Source: Ditylenchus dipsaci
Lineage: Eukaryota > Nematoda > Chromadorea > Rhabditida > Anguinidae
DNA: 64,000 bases
Assembly (NCBI GenBank): GCA_004194705.1
Contig: SADC01000001.1
Location: forward strand, 744,001-808,000
Direction: 5' to 3'
In this document: piece by piece, positions 33,775 to 47,449 of the stretch
How the letters are laid out: every line of letters begins with the position of its first letter
How positions within the stretch are numbered: the stretch's first letter is position 1
The notes under the pieces: model-generated
The model's database searches: none
The model's input: the letters and a program-made list of their open reading frames with translations, nothing else
What the model was told of the DNA's origin: nothing
Translations under genes and position numbers: made by a program

Positions 33775-34085
33775 TACCGTATTTCCTGTAATAAGGCGGC
33801 ATGCCGCCTTATTTTCAAACCCCTGAAAATCCGAAAAATTCGAATTCAATCTCGAGATTTTTGGGTGCTCAACCAAAATCTAAAAATTAGAATCGGTAGA
33901 GCTCGTGGAGTTAAGAAAACGCATCAAACAGATAACCAAAATATTTACTCTGCTTCGAAATATAGACCCTCGAAGTTGGGGGTGCCGCCTTATTAGAGAT
34001 GCGCGCACAGACTTACCTGTGACATAACTCTCAGGCAAATTCTTGATCATAAATGTATACAGATTGTCTTTTTGCCCAGGTATTA
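33775..34085. mobile_element. TACCGTATTT MITE joined to a rep-A short arm
   Basis: taccgtatttcctgtaataa … ctgccgccttattagagat; the right terminus is replaced at about 33996 by rep-A (gatgcgcgcacagacttacc … ttttgcccagg). This suggests rep-A inserted in or recombined with the MITE end. Confidence 0.6.
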
Positions 34086-34661
34086 ACGAGTAGCGTCATA
34101 TATTCTATCAACTTTTAAGAGTATTTGTCGTTGAATGTCTTATGGATGAGCAAGGCACAACCACAAGGGAGACCTTGCAAAAATAAGTATTTAGCAGGGC
34201 TCCATATCGCCCCCTATAGAGATTATTATTTTTTGGTGGCGCCGACTTCCCCTGCGTACGCCACTGCTGTTTGCAGAATTGAAAATAAGGTTATGACAAG
34301 TCAAAAGTTGGGATTCTTATACTTTATCGCAAGCCCATTTTTTGAAATGTTGTTTTCTGAGACTTTTTAGGCTTAGGCGAAGGTTGACAAGACGGACTCA
34401 AACATACCTTCGTCTTAAAATTTGCGGGCCAACCCTTCCCTAAGCCTATAAAGTCACAAAAAACCACATTTGGAACAATTATCGAATCCTCCATGTTGTA
34501 AAAAGCGCCCTAATGGTGTTGTCTAAAGTAGCTCAGATCGCATAACCCAAAATAATCTTTCGTCAATTTTTAAGCGTGTTTTAGACTGTAAAAACAATAG
34601 AAAACATGTTTTAGAGCTTGGAGGCTCGAACATTTTTAGCCAAAAAATTTTTGACCTAAAA
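34086..34661. other. No gene recognised
   Basis: An open frame at 34125-34370 has no start context, domain or splice support. Nothing else was identified before the hAT element. Confidence 0.4.
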
Positions 34662-35857
34662 CAGGGGTCCCAAGTTGGCTGATTTGTCAGCCATTGGCTG
34701 ATTTTGGGACCTCGATGCTTTTTTTTATGCTGATTTGCTGATTTTGGCTGATTTCGGCATATTTTGCCTGATTTTGGCTGATTTTGACCATTTCTATGAA
34801 AAATTGATAAAACGAAACCTTCTTTGAAAAGTTTACGCTACATATTTATTTCGTTTGTGTTCTGACTTCAAGGATTGACTTACGTGGAAATGTAACTGGT
34901 GGATAAAAAGTTTTTAGCGGACTTTTTGTATATTGCAAGTCAAAAATTCCAATTATACAGGAATGTAGCCTTGCATCTCTTGGCATATGAATTCTGGCAT
35001 ATGAACTCAGCTTCATTGTTTTGGATAAGTCAAAACTCAGCTCCAAACACTTGTGAGGTTATTTTAGGAATTTTACAAGCGTTTTCATCGTTTTGAGTGA
35101 TCAATTGTTTAATTAAAGCGCCACGAAAACATCTTATCATCATGATGTAGCGCAGCTCAATGTCACCGAAAAAAAATTCGAATTCGAGTGTTAAGATATG
35201 GCCTTTTGGAAAAAATAAATTGCTTCAAAAAATGGCCAAAATCCAATTACCGTAAATCCTCTAATAGAGCCCCCCTCTCTAATAGAGCCCCCCCCCCCTC
35301 GATATTTGACTAGAGTTTCAGAGTTAGCACCATTTTTGATTGACAATTTCAAGATTTTTCAGGGATTGAAAAATAAAGCCCCCGGGGCTCTATTAGAGGA
35401 TTTACGGTACTTCAATTTTCACGGATTTTTGCCACTTTTAAAGCCCCCAAAAGGTCATTTTACCTACACCTTATTCGACTTTCATGGTGCTTTTAGAAGG
35501 AAATAAAAAATTTCAGGGGAGGCTAAAGCTTGGTTAGCCCCCCCCCCTGGATACGTGCCTGCTTGCAATGTTTGTATTTTAAAAAGTGAGCTCAGAAGTT
35601 TGCCAAGGACTTTTGTCCACCAGTTACAAATGTCTTATCGCCGATAGAAAATTGTCAAATGATGTTCGAGGTTGGGAGAAATGTAGTATGTAGTGTTTTT
35701 TGTTGTTGGTTTATCCCGTATAAAGCAATTTTTGTAACAATTTATGTGTTGCTGAATTTTGGCTGATTTTCGGAATTTTTTGGATGATTTTTGACCCCAA
35801 ATGCTGATTTTTGAAATCTTTTGGCTGATTTCAAGGTCCTCCTACTTGGGAGCTCTG
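34662..35857. mobile_element. 1.2-kb non-autonomous hAT element, perfect 8-bp TSD
   Basis: Ends caggggtcccaagttgg … ctacttgggagctctg, flanked by perfect acctaaaa duplications (34654-34661 and 35858-35865). Subterminal 'ggctgattttggctgatttt' repeats occur on both sides in the same orientation (34670-34800 and 35750-35840). Later insertions inside are a decayed TAACGGGTGG palindrome arm (about 34890-35120) and the 35248-35409 MITE. No transposase. A related end is at about 37070. Confidence 0.8.
35248..35409. mobile_element. MITE with TACCGTAAAT ends
   Basis: taccgtaaatcctctaatag … ctattagaggatttacggta, with module 'ctctaatagagcccc' repeated. Nested in the 34662-35857 hAT element. Confidence 0.75.
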
Positions 35858-35894
35858 ACCTAAAATCAACTTTTTGCCTTGGGGGTTAAACCTG

Positions 35895-36153
35895 GGCTCT
35901 GTTCACTTTTAGCACGCCAATTTTTTTTGCTTGGTCCCCCCTGTTGTTTTTTTGTTGAAAATTGCCTTAGTCACGCCTGTTGTTTTGAAGGTGACCATGG
36001 TCAAGGTGATCATGTTAACCATAATCACTATTATCACCGTAATCACAGTATCAATAAAACTATAATGGACAGAGGGACTAAGGCGATTTTCAAAAAAAAA
36101 CAACAGGCGGGATCAAGGTAAAAAAATTTGGCGTGCTAAAGGTGAACAGAGCC
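35895..36153. mobile_element. Fold-back MITE, GGCTCTGTTCAC ends
   Basis: ggctctgttcacttttagca … ggtgaacagagcc, with inner arms 'cttggtcccccctgttgttt' and 'aaaacaacaggcgggatc'. Same family as 19611-19814. It lies about 190 bp upstream of the globin start codon. Confidence 0.75.
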
Positions 36154-36344
36154 AGAGTTTTTTTGCCTTTGTCAACTTTTTGCATTGGGGGTTAAACCTG
36201 TTTAGAGTATTAGATGCACTGCACTTTGCATTATATGTACAATAAAATATATTGTTGCGCTTATTTTAGCTAATGTTGTTGTACCTGACTTGAAATCTGA
36301 ACACAAATATTTAGAAAAAAAAACCAAATTTCTTATTTGCCGAA

Positions 36345-38095
<1,751 letters not shown>

Positions 38096-38434
38096 GTATA
38101 TTATAGCTTTTTGTTACCAATATTTTTTGTAAAATCAAGTTTGGTGCTTCAGAAATAAATACAATGCTGGGAATATACATTAATTAGTATTGAGTTTGTG
38201 TGGTTGGTATCATTTTCAGCAGACAGACATCCATTTTGCCGCTTACCTTTCAGACTATAAGTGAAAAGTTGTAATCTAAAGTATATTATAGCAAGTCCTC
38301 CCAAAAATGGGTTTTAACTGCTTTTTTGTGTGTTTTAGAGCTTGAAACGTGTAGAAAACACGTTTTTAGGTGGGGGACATAACTTTTTGGAAAAATATTT
38401 TTTTGGCCAAATTTTTTACATTATTTTAAAAAGA

Positions 38435-38695
38435 TAGAATTTGAACATAGTTTTGAATACTGGGAATACGGAATAGCTACCGCATAAAGAAACTGGTTTG
38501 CATACTATTTTTATGCATCCAGAGTGACTTCTGAGTGATTTGTGTCTGAGGTATGGGTGTGTGCGGATCTCAACTCCAAGCTCCCAAGCCCCCGGAGGGT
38601 TAGAGATGCGCACACTCACTTACCTTAGAGATGAATCCGAGAAGACTGTTGACAATAAGTGCATAAAGAGACTCCTTTTGCCTAGTCCAGTGAGA
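38435..38695. repeat. Dispersed repeat rep-A, inverted complete copy
   Basis: Inverted long arm (gaacatagttttgaatactg … gtgtctgaggtatgggtgtg), a short GC core, then the short arm (gttagagatgcgcacactca … tttttgccta). Same family as 4740-4985. Confidence 0.7.
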
Positions 38696-39816
38696 AAAAC
38701 AAGGTAAAAATGAACAAAACCAGGTGTCCAGGTACCCTCTCCAGGTGGTTTACCTTGGTCACCCAAGGCAAATGCGCATTTTGTAAATTTTTGTAAATCG
38801 TGTTTAAACTACTCTTTAGTAATTTTTTTGTGCTTAAAACAATAAAAAAAGTTATTTTCTAACACTTTTCCACATGAAAAATTAATTTTTTGAAAAAACA
38901 TTTGACCAAAATTCGACTTTTTGCCTTGGGGACCAGGGCAAATCAAGTTTCTGGTCAAATTTTGGCCAAAAATTTTTTTTAATTTGTTTTTTATGTGGAA
39001 CCCACATTTGTTTTGCAAATCAATTTTTTTCTATTAATAGAATATGATACCCTGGTTATTTTGATGAAACCGTAAACGTGTCGGTAAACGTTTCTAGAGT
39101 CGGAACAACACAATAATAAGTGAATATAAGGGTTGGACGGAATAATGGTAGAAGAAAATAGTTACCGCATTACCTCTAACAAAAACTCTCCCCAAAAATG
39201 GTTTTTTTGAAATTTTTCTTCACGTTTTGACCGACTTTTCGGTTTTGGGTCCCATGCATGATGTATACCAAGATGTAGCTGAGAATATTTTTGATACACA
39301 CCGGAAGTCCCAAAATAATGCGTGCATTTTTCAAACGAAAATTTTGTGGCATTGTGCTTTTCTATAAATTTTTAAATCAATTTTTTCAAACGTTGACCAT
39401 TCATTTGGTAGCTAAGAATCTCAGCTACAAAATCAGTGGTCAACTTTTAAAAAATGTTTAAAAAATTTATAGAGAAAACATTACAGTCAAACTTTCGTAA
39501 TTTTGGGACAGCCTGTATAACATGCATAGGGCTCGAAACCGCAAAAGTCGGTCGAAAATGTGGAGAATAATTTTCAAAAACATTATTTTGGGGATGGCTT
39601 CTATTAAAAGAAATAAGGTGACTTAAAAGAAAAAATTTCGATTTTTATATTTTTTCTTCCGATTTCCGACTTCCGGTTTTAATTTTTTCACTTTCGGTTT
39701 CGATTTTACATATTGCAAAACAAATGGCTGTAGAGATGTGTGGTAGTTGGGTTTTGACTGCACCACAAATTTACGAAATCCCCTATCTTTAGATGATCTG
39801 TAAATGGCTGTATGTG
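38696..39816. other. No gene recognised; rep-B and fold-back fragments
   Basis: rep-B sequence at 38760-39010 (gccttggggaccagggc). A decayed MITE at about 39170-39620 (accgcattacctctaac … ctattaaaagaaataaggt) encloses a 'tttaaatcaattttttcaaacg' inverted pair. No exon. Confidence 0.45.
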
Positions 39817-40396
39817 AAAACTCCCGGCAAATGTGTGAAATTTCCCGACTAATTAATTAATTTTCCCGGCAAATTCAAATTTGCCTAAAAGTAATGAATT
39901 TTCCCGACAAATCTGTGAAAGTTCCCGGCAAATTTTCCGATCATCCGAAAGATGTTTTTTTAATTCTTTGAGTAATTTTCAAAGAGAGCTCGCAAACGAT
40001 AAAAACAGAAAATTAGTCAATAAATCAGCTTACTGTATCCAATTTCCCCCATTTTCAGTCACCCATTCATCGACATCTTCCTTGCTAGAGCAATCCTTTG
40101 CAGTTGTCTATTCGCGCGCCACACCACGCTTCTTTCGTTGCTTAGCTTGGAATTGCATCTCTAAGAGTATTACCTAAGTCATTTACAGTAATTTTTTTGA
40201 AACAAGAAACAAGGCAGCCGGCACACAACCAATTAAACATTATAATTAAAGTGTTTGTCGGGAACTTTCACAGATTTGTCGGAAAATTTCACAGACTTGT
40301 CGGGAAAATTCATTACTTATAGGCAAATTCGAATTTGCCGGGAAAATTAATTAATTAGTCGGGAAATTTCACACATTTGTCGGGAGTTTTCAATTT
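39817..40396. mobile_element. Fold-back element with TTTCCCGACAAAT tandem arms
   Basis: The left arm (gaaaactcccggcaaatgtg …) and right arm (… cacatttgtcgggagttttc) each hold about five copies of 'ttcccg(a/g)caaat' or its complement. The ~300-bp centre has an open frame without a recognisable domain. No target duplication was found. Confidence 0.65.
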
Positions 40397-40470
40397 GATC
40401 CTCTGTAAATATTGTTGTGATCCCTTAAAAACAATTAATTTGTAGTATTTTTAGACGGATGTCAACATGT

Positions 40471-40543
40471 GCCTGATTAGCTCAGTTTGGTAGAGCGTCA
40501 GACTTTTAATCTGAATGTCAGGGTTCGAGCCCCCTATCAGGCT
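40471..40543 (+). tRNA. tRNA-Lys (anticodon UUU)
   Basis: The cloverleaf fits: acceptor stem gcctgat/atcaggc, D-arm with A box tagctcagtttggtagagc, anticodon loop cttttaa with anticodon TTT, and T-arm with B box ggttcgagccc. A Pol III terminator TTTT follows at 40548-40551. There is no intron. It is a single copy between transposons and looks functional. Confidence 0.9.
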
Positions 40544-41390
40544 AATCTTTTGTGAAATTTATACCTCCGCACAAACAAATTAGAAGTTTCGCCAAAATCT
40601 ACACAGGAACTCCATTTGAGTTTAAATTGGGTCATGTTAAAGTTTAATTCAAGTAACTATTAAACATTAAAAACGACGACCTAGTACCTTAACATGGGAC
40701 GGCTATCGATTACCGGTCAATGAATTTTTTTTTCGAAATTTTTGATCAAAATCATCAGTTTAACTTTACCCAATTTAAACTTCACTTCAACCCTAAGGTA
40801 AAACGAAAATTTAACAACATTTAAAAAAATCGAGATTTTTTTTCTTGTGAACCGATATTCGAAAATTTTCCGGGGTTTTCGGGCCAGACCGACACCCTTC
40901 CGGGTCGGGCCAGGCTTTTATAGTCAAGCAGCGGGCCGGGCCGACCAAAACTCGGCCCGTGCACAGCCCTGTTCCGAACACAATTCCGAAAAACAAAAAG
41001 TTATTTGGGGGGAGGGGGGCAACATTTTATTGACATTTTTGGCCTTAAAATGTTGTAGGTCAATATTGGGGCCAATAAAATATTGAACGAAAAATTGTTA
41101 AAGAATGTATCAACATTTCAGGGTCAACAAAAATGTTGAGGACCAATAATATTGACCCTGACACTGCCAAACACTACATTCTACCTAAAACTTATATCGC
41201 ACAGCACAAAAGCCAATCCTTAACAAAAAATGGTAAAAATGCATATACACATAAGGATACGCAAAAAAATAAAAAGGGGGTGTTAAACCTTAAATAAAGT
41301 TTAAATAAAGTCAAACTTCGTAAAAATCCCCAAATAACCACCCCCCCCCCCCCCACCACCACCAAATAACCCCCTCAAATAACGGGGAAA
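40544..41390. other. No gene recognised; possible decayed hAT end
   Basis: At 40860-40975 a GC-rich stretch ends 'gtgcacagccctg', the complement of a CAGGGCTGTGCAC-type hAT end, with 'gggccgggccgacc' inside. 41040-41160 repeats 'aatattggggccaat'. 41339-41365 is a C run. Confidence 0.4.
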
Positions 41391-41480
41391 ACTTTTTTTT
41401 GACCCAGATTCACTTTTTTTTGACCCAGATTCACTTTTTTTTTGACCCAGATTCACTTTTTTTTGACCCAGATTCACCTT
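41391..41480. repeat. Tandem ~22-bp repeat, four copies of TTTTTTTGACCCAGATTCAC
   Basis: Four near-identical head-to-tail units 'ttttttttgacccagattcac'. It adjoins the 41497-41893 fold-back, whose outer edge 'gtcccagattt' resembles the unit. Confidence 0.8.
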
Positions 41481-41496
41481 TTTCGTCCCAGATTTC

Positions 41497-41893
41497 CTCA
41501 TTTCTGTCCCAGATTTAGCTTAAACCACAGGGAGGACCAAGCACTTACAAAATTGGTCCAAAAATTTTTCTCTCATAACAGCCTGAAAGTTTTTCTATAA
41601 CGTTTCTATCATGCTTTGAGCATTTTCGCCAAAAATTATTTTTTCCGCAAAAATTTTTGCCTTGGGGACCAAGGTAGCCCAAAGTTTTCAGGAGCCTGAA
41701 ATGTGACCTTGGTCCCCAAGGCAAAAATTTTTGCGGAAAAAATAATTTTTGGCGAAATGCTCAAAACATGATAGAAACGTTATAGAAAAACTTTCAGGCT
41801 GTTATGAGAGAAAATTTTTTTGACCAATTTTGTAAGTGCTTGGTCCCCCCTGTGGTTTAAGCTAAATCTGGGACAGAAATGAGGAAATTTGGG
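41497..41893. repeat. Fold-back repeat with ~185-bp arms
   Basis: 'atttctgtcccagatttagc' faces 'gctaaatctgggacagaaat'. The arms contain 'accacagggaggaccaagca' and 'gccttggggaccaagg', with the centre near 41690. It lies 270 bp from the 3' end of the PDZ gene. Confidence 0.75.
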
Positions 41894-42161
41894 AAATGCT
41901 CGATCTTGTCAATGATATTAAAGAGACTGTGAGTCAAATGCGGGATCATTAAACAGAAATGGTATGATCTTAGAGGAAATACAATATAGGTGTGCAGAGG
42001 AAACAAAATATCCATGAGAAGCTAGGCATAAACATTAATAAATAATAATGAAGAACTAAGAAAGGAATGGTCAGAACAAAGATTTTACAACTTCATTTTA
42101 TTGGGAACACACGAGCAAACAAAATAGTTTACAACGTTGTTTCTTCTTTTCTTTTCTTTGC

Positions 42162-43209
<1,048 letters not shown>

Positions 43210-43491
43210 TCAGCCATTTTTTGGAGCAAGAGCAAGAAGAAGGAAAGAAGCAACCACACGGAAAGGAGAGCAGCGAAATGAATGAAAAACATCTGGTAAT
43301 AGCTTCCTTATATAGTCGCAAAACTTTTGAATTTGTGATGCACATATTGTCTTGGGAGGACGAAGGAAAATTTTATGACTTCGCAAGAAAAGATAATTTC
43401 TATCCTTTTTGTTCTTTTTTCAGCCTTGGTTTAAAAATCTTATTATAGCTGCTTATATTACTAGATCAAGCGAATTCAATTACTTCCGCCG

Positions 43492-43677
43492 GTGGTGAGT
43501 CAGTTTGTTGAAACGTCCGACCAAAACTACCCCTTTGTCAACTCAATATCCGGTGCTTATTCCATTCCAACTCTTTTGTTGCAAGCTGTTCATGCGAATT
43601 TTTTTCGGGGTTCTACTTACTACTCCTGCGGAGTCTCGATTCTCGACGTAGAGCAGCTTAAAACTGGTTCCTTGTAA
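43492..43677 (+). pseudogene. Coding fragment resembling the C-terminus of a Y-family (UmuC-like) DNA polymerase
   Basis: The open frame includes SQFVETSDQNYPF and NFFRGSTYYSCGVSILDVEQL. The spacing of a hydrophobic helix, 'G..YY.CGVSILD' and a short LKTGSL end recalls the little-finger end of UmuC-type translesion polymerases (…Y.KAGVML.D). The upstream catalytic domain is absent and the frame starts without ATG, so this is a fragment or a coincidence. If real, its source would more likely be bacterial than nematode. Confidence 0.25.
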
Positions 43678-43743
43678 TTTTCATTATTGCAGGCAATCAT
43701 TTATTTTCAGTACTGTTGTTGGTATCGTTCTTTATAAGTTCAG

Positions 43744-43827
43744 AAATGCGGTCGTGGCCATATTGCACGGGAGTCTGACTCTACTATTCGAGTTCTGCGA
43801 GCCGACAAAAAACCTGTGAAACTCTAA
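43744..43827 (+). CDS. Candidate terminal exon, product unknown
   Basis: After the acceptor aagttcag, a frame reads KCGRGHIARESDST … RADKKPVKL-stop (27 codons). The basic composition and clean acceptor suggest coding, but the phase does not fit the preceding 43492-43677 frame unless a base is missing. No family was recognised. Confidence 0.3.
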   Translation, partial: KCGRGHIARESDSTIRVLRADKKPVKL

Positions 43828-44069
43828 TTGCCGGCAACGGATTCCAATAACGCTTTGTAATTCGTAGTTGGGAAAATCCGGTCAAATTGTAAATTTAGCA
43901 AAATCAAAATAATTTGATTGCGTAAAAAATTTAATTGCACGTGCTAACTGGTCCCCGTCTGATTCATTTACTACCGCCAGGGCGGGATCAATATTTTGAG
44001 TATGTCCTTATCTATTTTTAGAAAGCAGCTTTTGCTCATTGGCTTGTATCGTCCTTTCGCTATTCACGA

Positions 44070-44569
44070 ATGAAGTCTATTGACCGTAGCTCGATGCTCT
44101 TCTCGATGGTTCTGATGTGTTCATGCCTCTTCTTCAGCAAGGGTGTCATGTGCTCCGAGAAAGCTAATTCCACTGCTCAGAATATAACTGCTGATGATGG
44201 CATTTTGTACATTAAAAAACAGGTTGAAATAATCTGCGAAAAGGCGTGTTTAACGGGGTGTTTAGATGACGATCATTCCGCACACGACCGAGTTCCTGGT
44301 GGGCATCTGATGGCAGAATTACAGTTACCCTGGTGAGTCGAGTCCTAGATCAGCCTCAAGAAGACTTCAGTTGGTACGAAGAAACGGTGAAGTTGGTTTC
44401 TAACTATATTCTCACGGTGATCATCAACACGATAATTGTGACTATGCGATTCCTTCCTTCGGAAATGACTTGGTTTGGCTACATTGGTTGGCTCTCTTTC
44501 TCAGCCTTTTTCTTCTATGCCGGACAGCGCTTTATCATTGTGCCTTTCTTGTTAGCAGCTCGTGGATAG
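44070..44569 (+). CDS. Small secretory-pathway membrane protein, family unknown
   Basis: Two exons, 44070-44332 and 44371-44569, joined by a 38-nt intron (gtgagt … cttcag), giving about 153 residues. Residues 9-30 (MLFSMVLMCSCLFF…) form a signal peptide or anchor. The lumenal part has an N-glycosylation site (NST), a CEKACLTGC cysteine cluster and an acidic DDDHSAHD. Hydrophobic segments follow (NYILTVIINTIIVTM and WFGYIGWLSFSAFFFYAG … FIIVPFLLAA). This frame is chosen because the 38-nt intron restores one continuous reading frame. AATAAA lies near 44630. No family was recognised. It is head-to-head with the PDZ gene, about 870 bp apart. Confidence 0.6.
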
Positions 44570-44679
44570 TAAAAGCATACAACCGCCATTGATTCTGTGA
44601 AAAATTACCTTTGTTGTAATAAAAATGTAAAATAAACATGGATAAGTAAGCTTGGCAGTTCGTGTTTCGTGGATTACAA

Positions 44680-44850
44680 TTTTTAATGTTTTCGCAGCTT
44701 GGGGCGTGGTATTTCCGAATTTTTGGGATTCCACTCCTAGGGATCCTAGAAATCCATTTGTGATTTTGATTTGCAAATATAGAAAGGTAGACCGGTGAAA
44801 ATGTAGGCCGTTGGGGCACTTATGCACTTCGGGGAGCGCATTTTATATTT
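44680..44850 (+). repeat. SINE-like dispersed repeat (…CACTTATGCACTTCGGG)
   Basis: The end 'ggggcacttatgcacttcgg' followed by 'gcgcattttatatt' is repeated in inverted orientation at 48535-48560, where the neighbouring part has a B-box-like ggtccgaattccc. It probably represents the 3' end of a short retroelement. The left limit is uncertain. Confidence 0.45.
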
Positions 44851-45090
44851 ATATGAGAAAAGTGTTTACACATCTCTTAAAGGACCATGGAGCTTGATAA
44901 GCACTGCGATTTGGAAATTTTTGAATTCGCGCGGGACCACGCTAATTTTGTCGGTACAATTTCGGTATACCCCCATCACTCAATTGCGGTATACCTCCAC
45001 CACTCAATTTCGGTATACCCTCACCACTCGGTTAATAATTGGATGTTTCAGGTTGTTCAAAATGGTACAGTTTTTTATAGAATTAGTAAG

Positions 45091-45940
45091 TTAGAGTGCT
45101 GTGGTATACCGAAATTGAGTGGTGGGGGTATACTGAAATTTAGCCAGGTATACATACATACAAGTTATTTCACATTCTTGGTATCTTGGTAGGCAAAAGA
45201 AGCATGACGAGCGAACCATCGTAGGATCCCCATCAAGCACGTTAGCTGCATAGCCAGCATCAACTTTCTTTGCAAAAGTTAGCCATAGAGTGCGGAATCC
45301 ATCTCCAGAGATCCGATTGGCCAACGACGCAGCGTGCACTCCAAGAGATGCTAGCCACGACACCACCTGTAAACACTCTTGAATACAAGCCTAAAATGAC
45401 AAACTAACTTCGGTCTTGGTAGCAGTAGTTGGCAATCCAGCCAGGTGCACCGTCTTAGAAGGCGGAATATTTCGACTGGCAAAGCGGAGGATCTTAAATT
45501 TGATTTCACCGTGATCGGCTCCATATTCGTCGTGAATGTTTTTGCCAGAGCACTTTAAGACCTCTCGAGCTTCTTTGGTACTGCTTAGGCAAACGAAGGC
45601 GAACTTGTCGACATCGCTTTGGTGCACAGAAATAGAACGGGTTTCAATATCCAACGTTCCGAATGCAAAGCGAAGCTAAATATTAACTTCGAATGAGTCC
45701 GTTAATTGACGACCAATAATAACCAACCATTGCTTCTGTGACGGTGTCCGACATACGATAGGCGAGCACGGTGCACGGCTTATTTCCAATATCCTCACCA
45801 GCATCATAGGTCGTGTGAGCAAACTGAAACAGTAATATAAAAACAGGAATCACTAAAAGCAATAACATACTCCGAACAGAGCATTAGCATCCTCAAGCGC
45901 GGACGGCAATTTCTTATATCTCCTTGTGCACGAATTGAAT
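45091..45940 (-). CDS. RRM-type RNA-binding protein, partial (four exons)
   Basis: Exons on the minus strand: 45871-45940, 45728-45823, 45409-45675, 45091-45366, with introns of 47, 52 and 42 nt. The joined frame contains an RRM-like fold (PCTVLAYRMSDTVTEAMLRF … DKFAFVCLSSTKEAREVL) and a second one (KTVHLAGLPTTATKTEVVSW … GFRTLWLTFAKKVDAGYAAN). No start codon or upstream exon was found to the right, where tandem repeats and hAT sequence begin. The 3' end runs into a repeat (cggtatacccccaccactca), so the last ~20 residues are doubtful. All exons lie between the TTAA arms at 44877 and 47858. Confidence 0.6.
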
Positions 45941-46014
45941 CTAAAGAAAGAAAAATGTAGAATAAGTAAAAACTGAACGAAAAGTACAAAAGTACACCAT
46001 AAACAAAGATGCAA

Positions 46015-46230
46015 AAAAAAATTGCATGTGAACATGCAATCTGCAATCTGCAAATAAATTGCAGCAATATGCAAAAAGTATAGACGCAACATGCAAATAA
46101 ATTGCGGCAATTTAATTGCGCAATTTTATTGCAATGCAATATGCAAAAAGTATAGACGCAATATGCAATAAATTGCCGCAAATTATTGCATATTGCAAGT
46201 TTCCCAACAAACTTGCAATTTATTTGCAAA
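46015..46230. repeat. Tandem repeat of TTGCAATATGCAAAAAG-like units
   Basis: Units such as 'gcaatatgcaaaaagtatag', 'acgcaacatgcaaataaatt' and 'gcggcaattta' alternate over ~215 bp. Open frames here are translations of the repeat. It occupies the place where the first RRM exons would be expected. Confidence 0.7.
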
Positions 46231-46729
46231 TTGCAGGTAAGTATGGCCGGGCCCTAAGGAACTTTAAACATTTTAAAATTTTTCTATGATTCAACTTCAG
46301 TTCTAGTGGACCAACTAAACCAAGTGGTCGTCTTTTTGGATCGAAATTATTTTTAAAAAGTTAAAAAAGTTCGTTCCTGCCTAGGGTCTTTTTACCCTAA
46401 ATTTAGAGCTATTTACTGAATGTAATTTGCCAGCCTAGTGCGAAAATCGCAAGATTCCAATTTGCCGAACGTTTTTGTGAAACACTCTATTTTCATCATT
46501 TAGAACCGCAACTCTCTCCGTGTTTTTTTGAATAGGTGTACGCTATTGGGAGAGTTGCGGGTTTAAATTAGTGATGCGCACGATCGATATATCGCACCTG
46601 CGATATATCGCATATCGCATCAAAGTTGGTGGAAAAATATCGATCGCAAATATCGCATTTGGATTTTTGAAAATATCGCATATCGCATCGCAAATTTTGA
46701 AAATATCGCTTTGAGATTTTGTCATTCTG

Positions 46730-47449
46730 TCAAACAATTACGATCTTGTTCTACTTATTTTCGATCTCTATTTTAATTCTGTTGTGTGCCCTTCTTCACA
46801 GAATACGAACACAAACCGATTCTTTCTTTGGTCGCCTTAGTCAGCTATTCGACAATGATGGAGGAAAAGGGTACTCCTTCGGAATGGTCATCCCCTACTT
46901 TTTTCGAATTTTTTTCTGTTTTTTTTTCGAATTTTTTTTGTAAATTACCCGCAAATCCATGTCCTTGGGATGGCAATAGAAAGTTTGGAAATTATTATTT
47001 TGGGTCTATTGTACATCAACGCCTTTTTTTTGGATATGCGGTAATTTTACAAAAAAAAATTCGAAAAAAGTAGGGGATGACCATTCCGAAGGAGTAGCAG
47101 GAAAAGACGAGCGCTCAACTGACGTCATAATTAAAATGAAGTCGTATGGAAAGCAGAAGCGCGTCAATTCGGAGGAGAATCCATCACTGTATTGGAAGGT
47201 ATTTTTTTACGAACACGGGATTTACCTGCTTTACCTAATTCTATCTTTTCTTATGACAACGAAAAGACGTATCCGATTCTCGCCAAGATAGCTCGTCTAT
47301 TCCTCTCTACTCCAGCAACGAGCCAGCGTAGCAAACAGCTATTTTCGGTTGCTCCTGACGTGTACGACTACAGGCGATTAAATTTGAGTCCAGAAAATGC
47401 GGAAATGCTGATTTCCCTGAACAAAAATCTTCCTTTGTTGAACTTCTAA
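46730..47449 (+). pseudogene. hAT transposase remnant with C-terminal dimerisation domain
   Basis: The last piece (47262-47449) reads KTYPILAKIARLFLSTPATS … LFSVAP … NLSPENAEMLISLNKNL-, the hallmark hAT dimerisation region. A preceding piece has MKSYGKQKRVNSEENPSLYW (47140-47200). The 5' part (46730-46866) is interrupted by a 229-bp MITE (46870-47098) and lacks the catalytic core. A second, shorter relic of the same domain is at 57838-57943. Confidence 0.75.
46870..47098. mobile_element. 229-bp MITE inside the hAT relic, perfect 8-bp TSD
   Basis: ggtactccttcggaatggtc … gaccattccgaaggagtagc, flanked by aggaaaag on both sides (46862-46869 and 47099-47106). It inserted into the hAT transposase remnant and is therefore younger. 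Non-coding. Confidence 0.85.

Noticed and set aside
45804..46229. 141-aa minus-strand open frame with Cys/Phe/Leu repeats
   Set aside because: Mostly read-through of the TGCAATATGCAAAAAG tandem repeat; only its last part overlaps a real RRM exon in another frame.
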